Under the pieces are notes generated by a model, which did not search any database, was not told where the DNA came from, and saw only the letters and a program-made list of their open reading frames with translations. This document shows, one piece after another, positions 51,001 through 60,539 of a stretch of DNA of 64,000 bases. The translations under genes and the position numbers were made by a program. Position 1 is the first letter of the stretch; the number at the start of each line of letters is the position of its first letter. Source of the stretch: Trichuris trichiura (taxonomy: Eukaryota; Nematoda; Enoplea; Trichinellida; Trichuridae); NCBI GenBank assembly GCA_037903355.1, contig JBAJFE010000004.1:5316001-5380000 (forward strand), given 5' to 3'.

Positions 51001-54000
51001 TCATGTTATCTTGTTCAAGTTCAGTCGACAGGAGGATACCGGTGACGTTACGGTGTGCGACGCTTTTGAAGATTTTCATGATTAACAGCAGCTTCTGATT
51101 CTCAGGTTATTGATGTCCCAGTTTTTGGCAATCCTCTGAGTGCCAGTCAAATTGATTTGTTGCATTTCGACGTCTCCAGCAGTTCCCAGAATGTATCTGC
51201 TCCCAGCGAAGCCGAGTCATTCGGAGAAAGCAAAGTTGTGGGTTCCCTATGCAATGGAAGTGCATTTTACGCACTATCATGTTTTTTAGCCTTCCTTTCA
51301 TCCACTGAAGGTTAAAGAAGGACCCATGAAGCGATCAGGCGGCTACATTGCTGAGATCATATGTTTCAATTCCTGGCCCAGCGTGAACTTACCAGAAGCT
51401 GTGACGACAATCGTCTTAAACAGTGCCTATGGCTTGTGGGTTACCTCCCTTTGTTTTATTTGTTTGTGATCGTTTATTCATTTAGGCTAGCATACGGAAC
51501 TGATCAGGGTCTCGTCGTGATAGACATCTTACGAAAATGCATCGTTCTGGTGATGGAGACGTCTTCTCTTTACAGCTCTGATGATGTACTCATTCGAAGC
51601 CCGAAGACAAATATCAGTTTCTATGAAAAGAATGTCATGGCTTTCGATTTACCTGAAAACCGTCAGGCGTCAGAGAAATCCGAAGTAGCGTATGCCACTG
51701 CATAAAGTTGTCATAGCAGTTATTTTTTACGTCAGACCCCTTGTAATAAAGTCGCTGGGACGACCGAAATGCAATCAACAATTAAGCCACATCCTAAGTC
51801 AGTAAGTGCAAAGAACCAACCAATGTTGAACAAATCCAAACCAGCGTGCAGCCGGGACAAAGGAACTAAAGGCCTGAATAATGCTGTAGATGCATGTTGG
51901 CGCTAACAGTAAATGTGACTGTTTTAGAACGGGAAAGTATAGATAACCTTGACGTTGGTATTGATGAAGGCGTGTGCTCATTGGAATTCATTGAAAATAT
52001 TTCAAAAATAGGCAAATGCTTGCTGGAACTTTGCGCACTTTCCGACTATGATCTTTTTATTTCTATTTAGAATTCATCAATGGACCTATGCTTTGGGTAG
52101 GAACAACGTACGGTTCCATATTGGCACTTTCCATTATCCTTCCGGAACCTGAACAGCGTCTTTGTCTACCTGTCACTGTTAATACCACAGGTTATTTGCA
52201 TTGGCGATAGAACTTTTTTAAGGACGCGTAGAATGTCGCTCTATATGAGCAGCCCTTGCAAATATACGCGTTCAGTTTTTGGTCAGAAGTTTCAGCTCTG
52301 GATGAGTCTGGTGGTCAGCATACCTTAGCTGATGCTGACCATCGGTTGCGGTCAGTTATGAAACCTCAATTCAAAAATAGACATTTAAACCTGCATAGAA
52401 TGTTAATCCGCATATGCTCACGAAGAGTTATATGCATTAACTTTTAATTTTTGTGAGTTCATTCGATTCAAGGAATTGTGAGCTCACCCTGATAATTCTA
52501 ACAGAATTATTGTCTGGTGTAAATGTTAAACTTAGTGTTGAAAAACTCATTCTTCTTTTCCTCACCGTTTTTCGTGACTGCAGTGAGTTCTGCTAAGTCT
52601 TACTGATGTTTGAAAATGCGTTTCTACGTCTTTCTCATCCTCAGCGCTATTTTTTATTAGCCTGTTAATTCAATATGTAAATGTTGTCTCCTTTCATTCT
52701 ATAAGTCTTTGATTGTACAGCTTGGCCTTTTAAGGAGTGATTTCTTCTGCAAATTATTATTCCTATTAACGCCTTTGGGAGAAAAGTAGTACTGAAATAA
52801 TTGTGGAAATGGGTTAGCTCCTCGCTTTGCCTTTTCTGCATATCAATTGTCACTTGTCTTTCTTCAGCTCGTTCACTTTTTATGAGTAGACATCCATTCG
52901 GTTCATTAATTCACTAACTTTATAACTTTCAAAAATTGACAACTTGATTTCCTGAGAAAATTTTACAGATTGGGTGTACTTTATTCCCTTTGTTCATTTG
53001 TATCTCATCTTACCTGTATGTCCAAACAAATTGTTTCATTTTTCCACCTAGTGTTGTGCAGTCACGTGCTTGAGTAATCATGCTGTTGTCTGAAACATCG
53101 TTTCGGTGATTTGCTTGGAATGTGTCTGTGTTCTCTTTGCTGCCTGAAGTTTAGTGGTCTGAGTTCTACGAAAACGGGATTAGCGGTCTTATTAGCACTT
53201 AGTCAGCAGCTTAGCAGTCAGGTCTTTTTGTATTATCCTGGTTGAGATAGCATTAGCTATTTTGATTGTTTGACAGTGGAATACAGAATATCTATTTCAA
53301 GTGGCTGCAAGTTAATCGTAGTCTGAATGCTCATGTAGGTTAAGCTTGTAACGGATAGTCCTCATGTTTCATGCATGACAATGCAATTCTGTGTAGACGT
53401 ATTCGGTGAAAGAGAAACAGTTTCTTGAAATTATAACGTTACTTATAATATTTGTTAATTATTTCTTGTAAAGTTTTGCAGTTTTCAACTTGTTTTTTTA
53501 AAATAACGTTTTTTGCATAAACCTTAAGTGCGAAGCCTTTGAGTCAAATTGTGGCCCCGTCATCAGCGCAATGTGTGTTGCTCGTTAGGTCGGTCTTTGT
53601 GGTTTGCAGGCCACTCCATCTGACCAAATTTGGAAGAGACCTCAGCTGTCAGCCCTGCCTTGAGCCGTCTGGCTTTGGTCCCACTTGTTCAGTCAGACGG
53701 TGCAGCGAGCACCCAACCGACTTTCCACGACGGCGACGACACTAAAAAAAGAGCAACAACAAGCAAACAAATGATATATACCCGTCTGTTTTAAACAAAC
53801 GAGTTTTAAACTGTCATCTTTCCCGTGGCTTTATCTTTTTTTCTGCGCCATTTTGTTGTCCTCTTTTTTGTGCCCACATGCACTTTGATAATCATTGTTA
53901 GTTATTGTGCTTAATTTTCTTTGTCTCTTGGTTTCAGCCCAATTGATGTCATTGTTCATTTTTTATCCATTAACTTTTTCGTTTTTTTCATAATTTATTC

Positions 54001-55960
54001 TTATTATTTGCATAACGCTTTAAGTTAATCTATTTTGCCTTATTTTAATCCTAATTTACTTTTAATTTTTTTCAGCCCAGTCTGCGCGACCTAAAATGAA
54101 CTATCTGACTCAAAGGTTTAACGGTTAAGGTCTAATTCTTGCACTTTGAAACGTCGGTATAATTTCTACTTGACTGAGTGCCGCAGCGAACCATTCTGAA
54201 TGCGGATAACGGCACTAGAAAGGTCTCAAAATCCTATTTACAAGAGTACATTTGGCCATGACTTGGCAGGATGAAGTTTTATGGTGCTTTCCCGAAACAA
54301 CACAATTTCTTGAACTATTCTTCGTTTATGATTGATAAAGTGCATTAGACGTAGGTGACGAGAATACTTTCTTTTGTTCTGCGGTTAACGTTTTTCTGTG
54401 TAAACTGCCATCATAGCAAAGTACATAGTCCGGTTGCTATTGATCGAAATGCATTTCAGCAGTAATCAGACAAGACAGCGGAACGATATTCTTTTTGGTT
54501 TATTTAAGGTGTGGGAAATATGTTCTGGAAACTGTCCCATCTTACATCTCTTACCCATGCTCGTTTCCGAGGATCAAAGCTAACCAACTTATTACTATAA
54601 GGACTGCCTTAGCTACTGTGACTGGGTCTTAGTAGAGCTGTTTGCTAAAAAGTAGAGGCAGCGCTCAATTTTTTTGTTGGCCTTATGGAGACTTCATAGC
54701 CCCAAATTAGTCTATTATTTCTGCTATATTCACGCTGTATAACTTATATTTTTCGAACAGGATCACAATTTTTGCAAGGTTTGCTTTGCTTCAGGGTTTT
54801 GCTTACCTAAGAATTGCGGATTCATTTTGAGTATGAGTTTTTTGGATTACCAGTGCAACTTACTACTCCCTCCGGTGAAATTTTTCAAAGAACTCGGTCA
54901 TGAATGCGGTGCTGCAAAGAATCGAGGTACCATTATAGTAGCTTTGCCACAACGTTATCATTATTGTTTCAGTTTTACGACGGGCAAATACACTGGTTGG
55001 TTCTTCGGAAAAGGAACCTATCCAAAAGAGTGATACGGGCGAATCTGCTTCCGTCGCTCGTCCTGTAACAAAGGATAGCACAGTAAATGAGCAGTACCTT
55101 GTCGTATGTTCTGAACGTGCAACCCGAGTGATCTCATTGTCTACTATGGCCACTTTGTTCAATTTGAAATACGATTTTCCATTTGTACAAGCCTGCGTGG
55201 TAACTTTCAATGCCAAACCGTTGGTAGTCGGCTGCTTCGGCAGTGGACGTCTCACTGCCTATAGTGTACCTTCTTTGCGTGTATTGCTCGATATTCCCTA
55301 CCTTCCTCAAAACTTACAGTAATTCTATTTTACGTCTGTTGATGATGTTATAATAAGTAATAATGTTTTCCAGTTCACTAGAGACGGTCAGATTTGGTCA
55401 TCAAGGAGCAGCTGTATACATGTGCAGCCCGACGGAACTTTTAAAGTTTGCGTTTTCGTCCCACTTCGCTATGGAAAGCAAGGACATTTTGGGCAGCATA
55501 TACCTTCCTTGCGTGACGCCCCAACCTCCGAAACAGAACTTCTTCAAGGAACTCTTTAACATTAGCAGTCGCACACTGGATCGTGAAGAGTTGTGTAAGA
55601 AACTTTGCTTTTGTTAAGCTCTTGGCACTTTAGCATCATTTCAGTTGGTAATGGTAACCGCAAACTGCCTAAGAATGTAGCAGCAAGGCAGATTCAATCC
55701 AGTCACGGCTTAGACGCTACGACTCGGACAAATGTTGCTGCTACTAATGAAGTACAACGAGCGCGGATGGTAGATATCGTAAGGCGTAGTAAACTAACAA
55801 CCTTACAAGTTTGCATTTTCAGGCTTTATCTGAGCGTGGAGAGAAACTAAGCGAAGTCGAAGATAAAACTGCAATTCTCGCTGAATCAGCAAAAGCGTAC
55901 GCTGATCACATCCAAGAAATAATGTCGAAACAGAAAAATAAGAAATGGTATCAATTATGA
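33071..55960 (+). CDS. tom-1: Tomosyn (syntaxin-binding protein 5 family), 22 exons
   Basis: Cytosolic Lgl-family WD40 protein that binds syntaxin/SNAP25 and restrains vesicle exocytosis. Exons: 33071-33196, 33248-33345, 33392-33473, 33525-33625, 46139-46273, 48310-48373, 48474-48557, 48610-49121, 49174-49321, 49368-49435, 50758-50798,50853-51052, 51106-51237, 51290-51435, 51486-about 51661, 51928-52011, 52071-52190, 54795-54926, 54973-55318, 55374-55594, 55645-55769, 55823-55960. Phases agree throughout, giving about 1,092 residues, close to vertebrate tomosyns. Landmarks: CHGFPYQPTCLAYDPVQK, HLPFQSKWLYLGTEKGNVHV, SPVTCCAYLSDCPIDLI, LWVGTTYGSILAL, CSPTELLKF, LDREEL, and the R-SNARE-like end ALSERGEKLSEVEDKTA finishing KKWYQL. 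The end of exon 15 is ambiguous (poorly conserved linker). Intron 16 appears to be GC-AG. Intron 4 is 12,513 bp; introns 5, 10 and 17 are 2.0, 1.3 and 2.6 kb; the rest are about 45-60 bp, apart from intron 15. An upstream noncoding exon is possible. Confidence 0.93.
34939..35872 (+). mobile_element. hAT-family deletion derivative
   Basis: Ends cagtgtttctca / tgagaaacactg are the classic hAT terminal repeat. An 8-bp target duplication flanks it (gtttagac at 34931-34938, atttagac at 35873-35880, one mismatch). Inside, the plus-strand frame at 35375-35626 reads like the hAT C-terminal dimerisation domain: FWLQKQILSSYPCLWSVV, then LIEHCFSIVLDLVTEKHNRL. The DDE core is missing, so the element cannot move by itself. 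It lies in tomosyn intron 4. Confidence 0.8.
35881..39110. other. Tomosyn intron 4, no gene called
   Basis: Intronic sequence. A minus-strand frame of 152 codons (37943-37485) lies in a more GC-rich patch. It is Pro/Ser/Arg-rich with no recognised domain, and may be a decayed repeat. Nothing else is supported. Confidence 0.4.
39123..39128 (-). promoter_or_regulatory. Polyadenylation signal AATAAA of the LIM gene
   Basis: AATAAA on the minus strand, about 60 bp downstream of the LIM-domain gene's stop codon. Confidence 0.6.
39187..39634 (-). CDS. Small two-LIM-domain protein, nested in tomosyn intron 4
   Basis: Two exons, 39634-39512 and 39432-39187, with a 79-bp phase-0 intron (gtaaga...tgtag), encode 122 residues. 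The first LIM zinc module runs from CSVC through NHFCCNLC to YCNGC, and the second from CKSCGKPL through WHLECFLCSKC to CAEC; together they provide the expected Cys/His ligands. LIM domains mediate protein contacts, often in muscle and cytoskeletal structures. The layout resembles a piece of FHL or PINCH-type proteins, but the protein is only two LIM domains long and I cannot assign an orthologue. It runs opposite to tomosyn, entirely inside the 12.5-kb intron. The start is the first ATG before the first LIM domain; extra upstream exons are possible. Confidence 0.85.
39635..41401. other. Tomosyn intron 4, upstream of LIM gene
   Basis: It should contain the LIM gene promoter. No gene, repeat or signal can be supported; paired frames of 82 and 91 codons near 40,350-40,675 overlap on opposite strands and look like chance. 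Confidence 0.4.
41796..42248 (-). CDS. GIY-YIG endonuclease domain of a Penelope-like element
   Basis: A 150-codon open frame. It shows the GIY-YIG module: VYAIKCPCSGVYIGETGNT, then R and EH (HRFNEHMKG), a later VVEHAARCNQ, and the C-terminal EALYIRHNETYNRDQGAE. In Penelope-like retroelements this domain nicks target DNA for insertion. The domain appears intact, but the frame starts at the palindrome centre without a reverse transcriptase, so it is a fragment rather than a working gene. Confidence 0.8.
   Translation of the reverse strand: MHRPVLFSKNKRTGLVYAIKCPCSGVYIGETGNTLEHRFNEHMKGLTTYNNAKNILNNDNNPTRRPGRKIVNPKTTMDKVIQASAVVEHAARCNQILHPKVLCYESNLRLRKIKEALYIRHNETYNRDQGAEINELWANIVTRFKCCLLD
42194..42645 (+). 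pseudogene. Second GIY-YIG endonuclease copy, frameshifted
   Basis: Mirror copy of the minus-strand frame, reading from the palindrome centre outward. A single-base deletion near 42,356-42,360 breaks it into 42194-42406 and 42403-42645. The remaining residues are almost identical to the other arm, so the palindrome formed recently. Confidence 0.8.
42900..42927 (+). ncRNA. Hammerhead-ribozyme-like core, Penelope tail (right arm)
   Basis: The order CTGAAGA, a GC-rich hairpin (cgggtc/gacccg), then GAAA matches the hammerhead core CUGANGA - stem II - GAAA. Penelope-like elements are known to carry hammerhead ribozymes in their terminal repeats. Stems I and III were not clearly resolved, so activity is not established. 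The mirror copy is on the minus strand near 41,514-41,541. Confidence 0.5.
43614..43642 (-). ncRNA. Hammerhead-like core, left unit
   Basis: On the minus strand: CTGATGA, GC-rich stem-loop (gggcc...ggccc), GAAA. A second minus-strand copy is at 44093-44121, with one change in the stem. The consensus core is present, but the remaining helices are not clearly formed. Confidence 0.5.
43852..43876. repeat. 25-bp palindrome inside array unit
   Basis: Perfect palindrome 'acccgtctg' - ttaaaa-type centre - 'cagacgggt'. The same palindrome lies at 44462-44486 in the inverted unit, and a decayed form at about 53,783-53,806. Confidence 0.85.
44696..44724 (+). ncRNA. Hammerhead-like core, right unit
   Basis: CTGATGA, stem-loop with gggcc and ggccc arms, then GAAA. 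It matches the catalytic core consensus exactly, except for one extra C between CTGATGA and the stem. Structural confirmation would need folding of the whole unit. Confidence 0.5.
44855..46138. other. End of tomosyn intron 4
   Basis: Intronic. Frames at 44960-45211 (plus) and 45283-45098 (minus) are unsupported. The intron ends with the acceptor tttcgttgcag before exon 5. Confidence 0.45.
46274..48309. other. Tomosyn intron 5
   Basis: A 2,036-bp intron (gtaagt...aatag). A 130-codon plus-strand frame (46267-46659) crosses the donor and has no domain. A 105-codon minus-strand frame (47183-46866) is likewise unsupported. Confidence 0.5.
49436..50757. other. Tomosyn intron 10
   Basis: A 1,322-bp intron (gtaagt...ttctag). 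It contains two copies of 'gaccaatcag' (near 50,377 and 50,518) in a GC-richer patch that may be an unidentified repeat. Near 49,917-49,965, 'gcgaagctttt...cctcagcgct' looks like a decayed copy of the hammerhead-like core. Confidence 0.4.
52191..53519. other. Tomosyn intron 17, left part
   Basis: Intronic, T-rich, no feature supported. Confidence 0.4.
53525..53890. mobile_element. Diverged copy of the hammerhead-like array unit
   Basis: This aligns with 43,610-43,965 over its length: the 'ggccccgtcatcagcgc' core end, 'ttggtcccac', 'cgagcacccaaccgac' and the decayed 25-bp palindrome near 53,783. The stem and GAAA portion are mutated, so ribozyme function is unlikely. It sits in tomosyn intron 17 and shows that the family was active at different times. 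Confidence 0.75.
53891..54794. other. Tomosyn intron 17, right part
   Basis: Intronic, no feature supported; it ends with the acceptor tttgcttcag before exon 18. Confidence 0.4.
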
Positions 55961-56729
55961 GTCACTGATTCGTTGTGCCAACCGCATCATGCAAGAAATT
56001 CCTGTCAATTAACTATATCGTCAGACATGTACAATATTCTGCGATGTTGCATGGTGTATCGTATGCTGACCGCTCGTACAACATCCGTTCGGTGATCGCA
56101 GCAGATTAGCTGCATAAATTAAGAGAAATACATTTTTGGAGTCGCTGACCTTGAAGCATTTCTGGTTGGTCTTTCCGCTTCAGCAGTTTCGAAATACAAT
56201 GCTTACCCATCTGCGCTTCGCAGTTGACTGTGTCCAGTTGACGGGTGATCTACCTTTGTAAATGTTCAATTACATTTCGACTTTTTTGTTTGTGCATACG
56301 TTTTACTTTTCCGCTGCAGATTCGTTCGCGAAACATCTGTGCCAATTCTAAACTCTGTGAGTTTAATTTTCGTTTATGCCCTACGTCAAGCTCGTCTGGT
56401 CTTGAGTTAAACCAGTGAAATTCTTTGACCAATCCTGTGACCATTCCATAACAAATCTGTGCGCATGGTTGCCTTGTTAGGTTTCTCTATGCCTTTCGAA
56501 AATAAGCAAAACAGAAATCTTTCTGGGCATGTTCCTTTATTTTTCTTGCAGAGACGCAGGACGCGGGAAGATACTGAGGCCATCTGCGTCTGTCGATTTC
56601 CCTTACGTGGGGTTTAACAATAGAAGCCGGCCTCGTTTTGCGCGACCTCACTTTGGACGAATTCACTCAGTACATGAAACAAAGTTGACACCTGGCCTTG
56701 CTTTGTACTGTAGGGTGCTCTTTTTGTAC
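55961..56729. other. Tomosyn 3' flank
   Basis: Contains the tomosyn 3' UTR. No canonical AATAAA was recognised near the stop. An 80-codon plus-strand frame starting at 56529 may be the decayed upstream part of the Tigger transposase that becomes recognisable at about 56,735. Confidence 0.35.
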
Positions 56730-56734
56730 GAGCT

Positions 56735-57280
56735 TAAGTGTCAAGGTTTACACAAGCTTTTGCAAGAATGACAGGCAAAGGTACTGTTTCCCTGCTTGAA
56801 GTCTGGAGAAAGTACAATATAAAGAACGCAATCGAGAACGTTCATCGCGCATGCAGGAAGTGCCTGAAAGCGGCATGTACTTCGCCTGGAGTTCTATCTT
56901 GCGACGTCTCACGGTCGAGCAGCCAAGTTCTTACGCGCTTTTCCGAGCCGCAGTCAAAGAATTAGCGAGTTATGTACCAAGAAGTCAGAGTTCAGTGACC
57001 TAGACGTAAACATCGAAGAGAGGTTCACTTCCCACGGAGAAGAACTGTCTAGCGATAAGCTGCTAGGCTCAAAGCAGGAAAACGCATTGGAGGAAGAAGG
57101 TGATGACGAATACGCGCTCTGTAATGAGGAAACTGATGAGCTGCCTTTTAAAGGTTTTGAAGAAATGCTTTGCATGGTCGAAGCGTTGAAACAAAAGGTG
57201 ATCGACATTGACTCAATTATCCGTCGTAGTACGCAATCTAGGAGAGCGAGAGATGGTGTTTTTTCTACTTACAAAAATGC
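56735..57280 (+). pseudogene. Decayed Tigger transposase (C-terminal part)
   Basis: Three plus-strand frames together follow the Tigger/pogo transposase C-terminus. 'FTQAFARMTGKGTVSLLEVW' and 'YNIKNAIENVHRA' correspond to the region after the DDE domain. The next frame begins near 56,850 (PESGMYFAW), and a third carries ERFTSHGEELSSDKLL and FKGFEEMLCMVEALKQK. At least two frameshifts and a stop break it. It is a different subfamily from the element at 58073-59245. The element's ends were not located. Confidence 0.7.
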
Positions 57281-57904
57281 CCATGAACAAAAGACGAAAA
57301 CGAAATCCACACAGCGTACTTCGTTTAAATTCTTCCAACTAAGGATTAAAAATTTGCAGCCTTAAAGCCTTATGCTTGAAGGCAGGTTTGCTGCTTTTCT
57401 GCGGCTTGATTAAACTTCATTTGACGTTGCCCACTATTGTAACCACATGTATTGACCACTACATGAAAAGGCGGAATATTCGGCATAGGGCTACAGCAAA
57501 CGAGGGATATAGAACTTCAAGAACCGCACTTCTGCATCGTTGTCTGCATGTATCTTCAATGTCAAAGCACGCAGATTGTTTCTTTGGTTAACCAGTGAGA
57601 TAATTTCCTTTTCATAACAACTTACCTCATTTCTGGCGAGAAGCTCGTCCCAGTTGCTATGCTTCCTATGCTGTAGTCACCTCACGCAGAACAATTTCGT
57701 TCATTATGAACTTTTCCTGGTCCCCCTTTATCGTACAAAGCGAGACTGACTTGTATATGCAAATTACTGCCTCCAACGCAGGAAACGAACATAGCTAAAG
57801 TGCACGGCCTAGTCGTGAATTTGACACAATAAGTACCATTTTTTTTCGTCATAGTAATTGAAATCGCTTATTCGAAGTCATCCTAAACGAGGCCTGGCTG
57901 TATA
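57281..57904. other. No gene seen
   Basis: Sequence between the Tigger transposase remnant and the mariner. A 71-codon plus-strand frame (57376-57591) is unsupported. Confidence 0.4.
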
Positions 57905-58072
57905 TTTACGAGGGATGTTCCAGAAATTGCCAGAAAGACGGTGCAGTGCCTGACAGGACGCTAATCAATCAGCCAAAACATGCTTAATCTTATTTTCGTT
58001 ATCTTGAGACTTGTTCGGAAAGGTTGCCTTATCTGATGCTGCGGTAGTGTAGTACAACCTGCTTCTAAAGTA

Positions 58073-59245
58073 CAGTCGGCCCTCCTTATCTGCGGATTCT
58101 ACGCAAAGCGGTTTGTCCGGCGTGAAATAGTGACGTCATCTTTTACACGGCAGTAGGTGAGATAAAGCCTAGAACAGTCAGTGGTTGCTGGAAACGTTCG
58201 TACGGAGACGCCGTCAGTGAATGCGAGGACTTAGGTACCATCGATGAGAAGGTCATGGACGTAGTAAATATTGCCAAGGAGTTGGGAGGTAAGAGTTTCT
58301 CCGACATTATAGAAGATGATATCATTGAGTTCATAGAAGATCGTGGAGAACCGTTCATCAACGAAGAATTCGACGAACTGATGCAATCACCTACAGGCAG
58401 TGACGACGAAGTTATGGAAGATACAGGAGCTAAAACACCCTCAGATTGAACGCTGCAGAAGCTTGCCAGTATTTTCCGGCAAGCGCAGGTCCTAAAGGAT
58501 ATGATTGCTGCATACGATCTATCCATGGAACGTAGCATCATGGTTACACGAGGAATAACGGCTTCGTTGAAGCCGCTACAAGATTTATTCGATGAAGCGA
58601 AGGAAAGAGTGAGACAGCTCTCTATAACAATGTTTTTAAATAAAGCTCTGGCAGTTACAAAGCCTAACATTTTAAGGCGAGAAATTCGCCGCCAACAGGT
58701 TCTCAGGAAACCGTAGGACTGGAAGTTCTCCAGGGGATCTGCACCCACCTACAGAAAGTGAGTAAATTGATTCATGATGCGCCAAACGTTTCCGCCGTAG
58801 GCATTTCGCTCTATGTGGATATGTTCTGTAGGATGTTCACTATCTCTGCTTAAGTGCGCGTATGTATTTTATATTTCCTCTGCTCTGTACCCATTCCGCG
58901 CACCAGTACATCGCTTAGCTCATTAAAGCAAGGCGTTTCCCAGGCGTTCAACGAAAGAGTATCTTACTGTCGTCCTTTCTTGTATCTAATGCCTGGACTC
59001 TGATGGTTAACCCCATTGAACAAGCGCAGTCTCATTGATGTCATTATCTCGTAGCTAGATTCCGTAGTACAAAGCTTCGAAGGATCACTAGGTATGATAA
59101 CCGTCTCAGAAGGAATTCAAGGGGGCAGGATGAAATACGCAGCTAGAATATATGCTATTTAGCCTTTTTCATAGGGTATCCTATATAACGCAGTGTAACG
59201 CACAAAATCTGGGACGAATTAACCGCGGATAACGAGGGCCGACTG
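58073..59245 (+). mobile_element. Tigger/pogo deletion derivative, complete ends
   Basis: Terminal repeats cagtcggccctccttatctg (left) and ataacgagggccgactg (right) lie between TA duplications (58071-58072 and 59246-59247). The interior keeps only the transposase C-terminus: 58255-58449 (KELGGKSFSDIIEDDIIEF) and, after one stop, 58501-58716 (AAYDLSMERSIMVTRGI, QLSITMFLNKA). The DNA-binding and DDE parts are gone. It is inserted in a mariner element and is related to the fragments at 1-122 and 360-725. Confidence 0.85.
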
Positions 59246-59264
59246 TAATCGTTTTCTTCGTGAT

Positions 59265-60293
59265 ATGGAAAGCCTTCGTTTTACGGTCAGAGCTAACATT
59301 AAATTTTTATCTTTGCTTGGTCGGCAGCCGAAAAGGATTATTCAATCTTTGCAGCAGGTTTACGGTAGAGCACCATTTAAATCGGTTGTCCTTGAGTGGA
59401 TTAAACGTTTCAAGGAGGGCAGAGGCCATCAAAGACGACCGGAGAGATGGGAAGGCCAGCAACCGCAACGATCGAAGGAACCGTAGCCCCTATCCGGAAC
59501 CTAGTGGAAAGAGACCGCGGAAGTACCATCAGGAGGATTGCTAGAATGACTGGGATCTCTTTCTATTCAGCATTTGGAATACTACATGAAACCCTTGGTC
59601 TGAGGAAGCTTTCAGCTCAGTGGGTCCCGAAAACGTTGCGCGAAGGACAGCTGGTCCAACGCTTTAACTTTTTAACAAGGATCAAAGCAAATGAGGCCGG
59701 ATTTTTTGACCGTATCGTCACGGGAGATGAGACGTGGGTCTACCAATATGACTCTGAGAGTAAGATCCAAACCAAGCAGTGGTTATCGAGGGGGTCAGCA
59801 GGTCCAGTCGAGTTCAAAGCGGACCGGTCGGCTAGAATAGTTACGGCGACCATATTCTGGGACTCGGCCAGAGTAATTCTGACTGTCTTCCTCGAAGGAG
59901 AGCGAACAGTCACGGAAAGTTATTACAAAGCAGTATCGCGAAAATTGAAGACCATACTGGCAAGAAAACGACGTGGCAAGCTGCACGTCGGTGTCCTTTT
60001 CCATCACGATAACGCGCTGGCTCATTCGTCAGGGATTGTGAGGACTGTTCTTCGTGAGTTTCAGTGGGAATTCGTTCTACACCCGCCCCTACAGTCCAGA
60101 TGTTGCCCCGTCAGATTTTCTCCTCTTCCCAAAGCTAAAAGAACATTTAAAGGGCATGCTGTTCGAGTCAATGGATGACAGGAAACGCGCTTTCTCGATT
60201 TGGTGCAACACACCGCTCCCAGGATTCTATAAGGAACGTCTGCGGAGATGGAGACACCTTCTGCAGAAGTGCCTAAAGGTTGACGTAAAATAA
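59265..60293 (+). pseudogene. Mariner transposase (D,D34D), frameshifted
   Basis: The translation follows a mariner transposase from near the start to the C-terminus. It includes an N-terminal HTH region, KRFKEG, GRPATA, STIRRIARMTGIS, the linker WVPKTL (WVPHEL in active elements), the first catalytic Asp in VTGDETW, the second in HHDNALAHS and the third in DVAPSDFLLF. The second and third are separated by 34 residues. Frameshifts near 59,420-59,450 and near 60,090 disrupt it, so it is inactive. Confidence 0.85.
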
Positions 60294-60371
60294 GTTGAGA
60301 AACAAATTTGATATCGTTGCAGATAAAATTTTGATTTAATTTTTCCAGGAACTTTTCGAACAATTCTCTTA

Positions 60372-60539
60372 TAGCAAAGTAACCAACCAACTACAGATGG
60401 CCAGTGCATAGGGTTTGATAGTTCGCTGTACTTTGCGCAGGCTGCCAGTTTGACGTGCCTAGTTTAGGATATTGCGTTTGGTATTAACAACTTTACTGTG
60501 CAACGCAAGAGCTCATAGTCATATGCATCTAATAAAACA
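60372..60539. other. Short spacer
   Basis: Between the mariner end and the retroelement remnant; nothing supported. Confidence 0.4.

Larger units (their letters stand above)
57905..60371 (+). mobile_element. Mariner element, interrupted by a Tigger insertion
   Basis: The left end tttacgagggatgttccag and the right end (reverse complement) taagagaattgttcgaaaag are imperfect terminal repeats, each next to TA. Removing the Tigger (58073-59245) and one TA leaves about 1,292 bp, the normal length of a mariner. The insertion lies in the 5' UTR, 18 bp before the transposase ATG. Confidence 0.75.

Noticed and set aside
54863..55255. 130-codon minus-strand frame
   Set aside because: It is antisense to tomosyn exons 18-19, which are supported by phase and similarity.
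58143..58748. 201-codon minus-strand open frame
   Set aside because: It is antisense to the Tigger transposase C-terminus at 58255-58716, which matches the family in the plus-strand frames.
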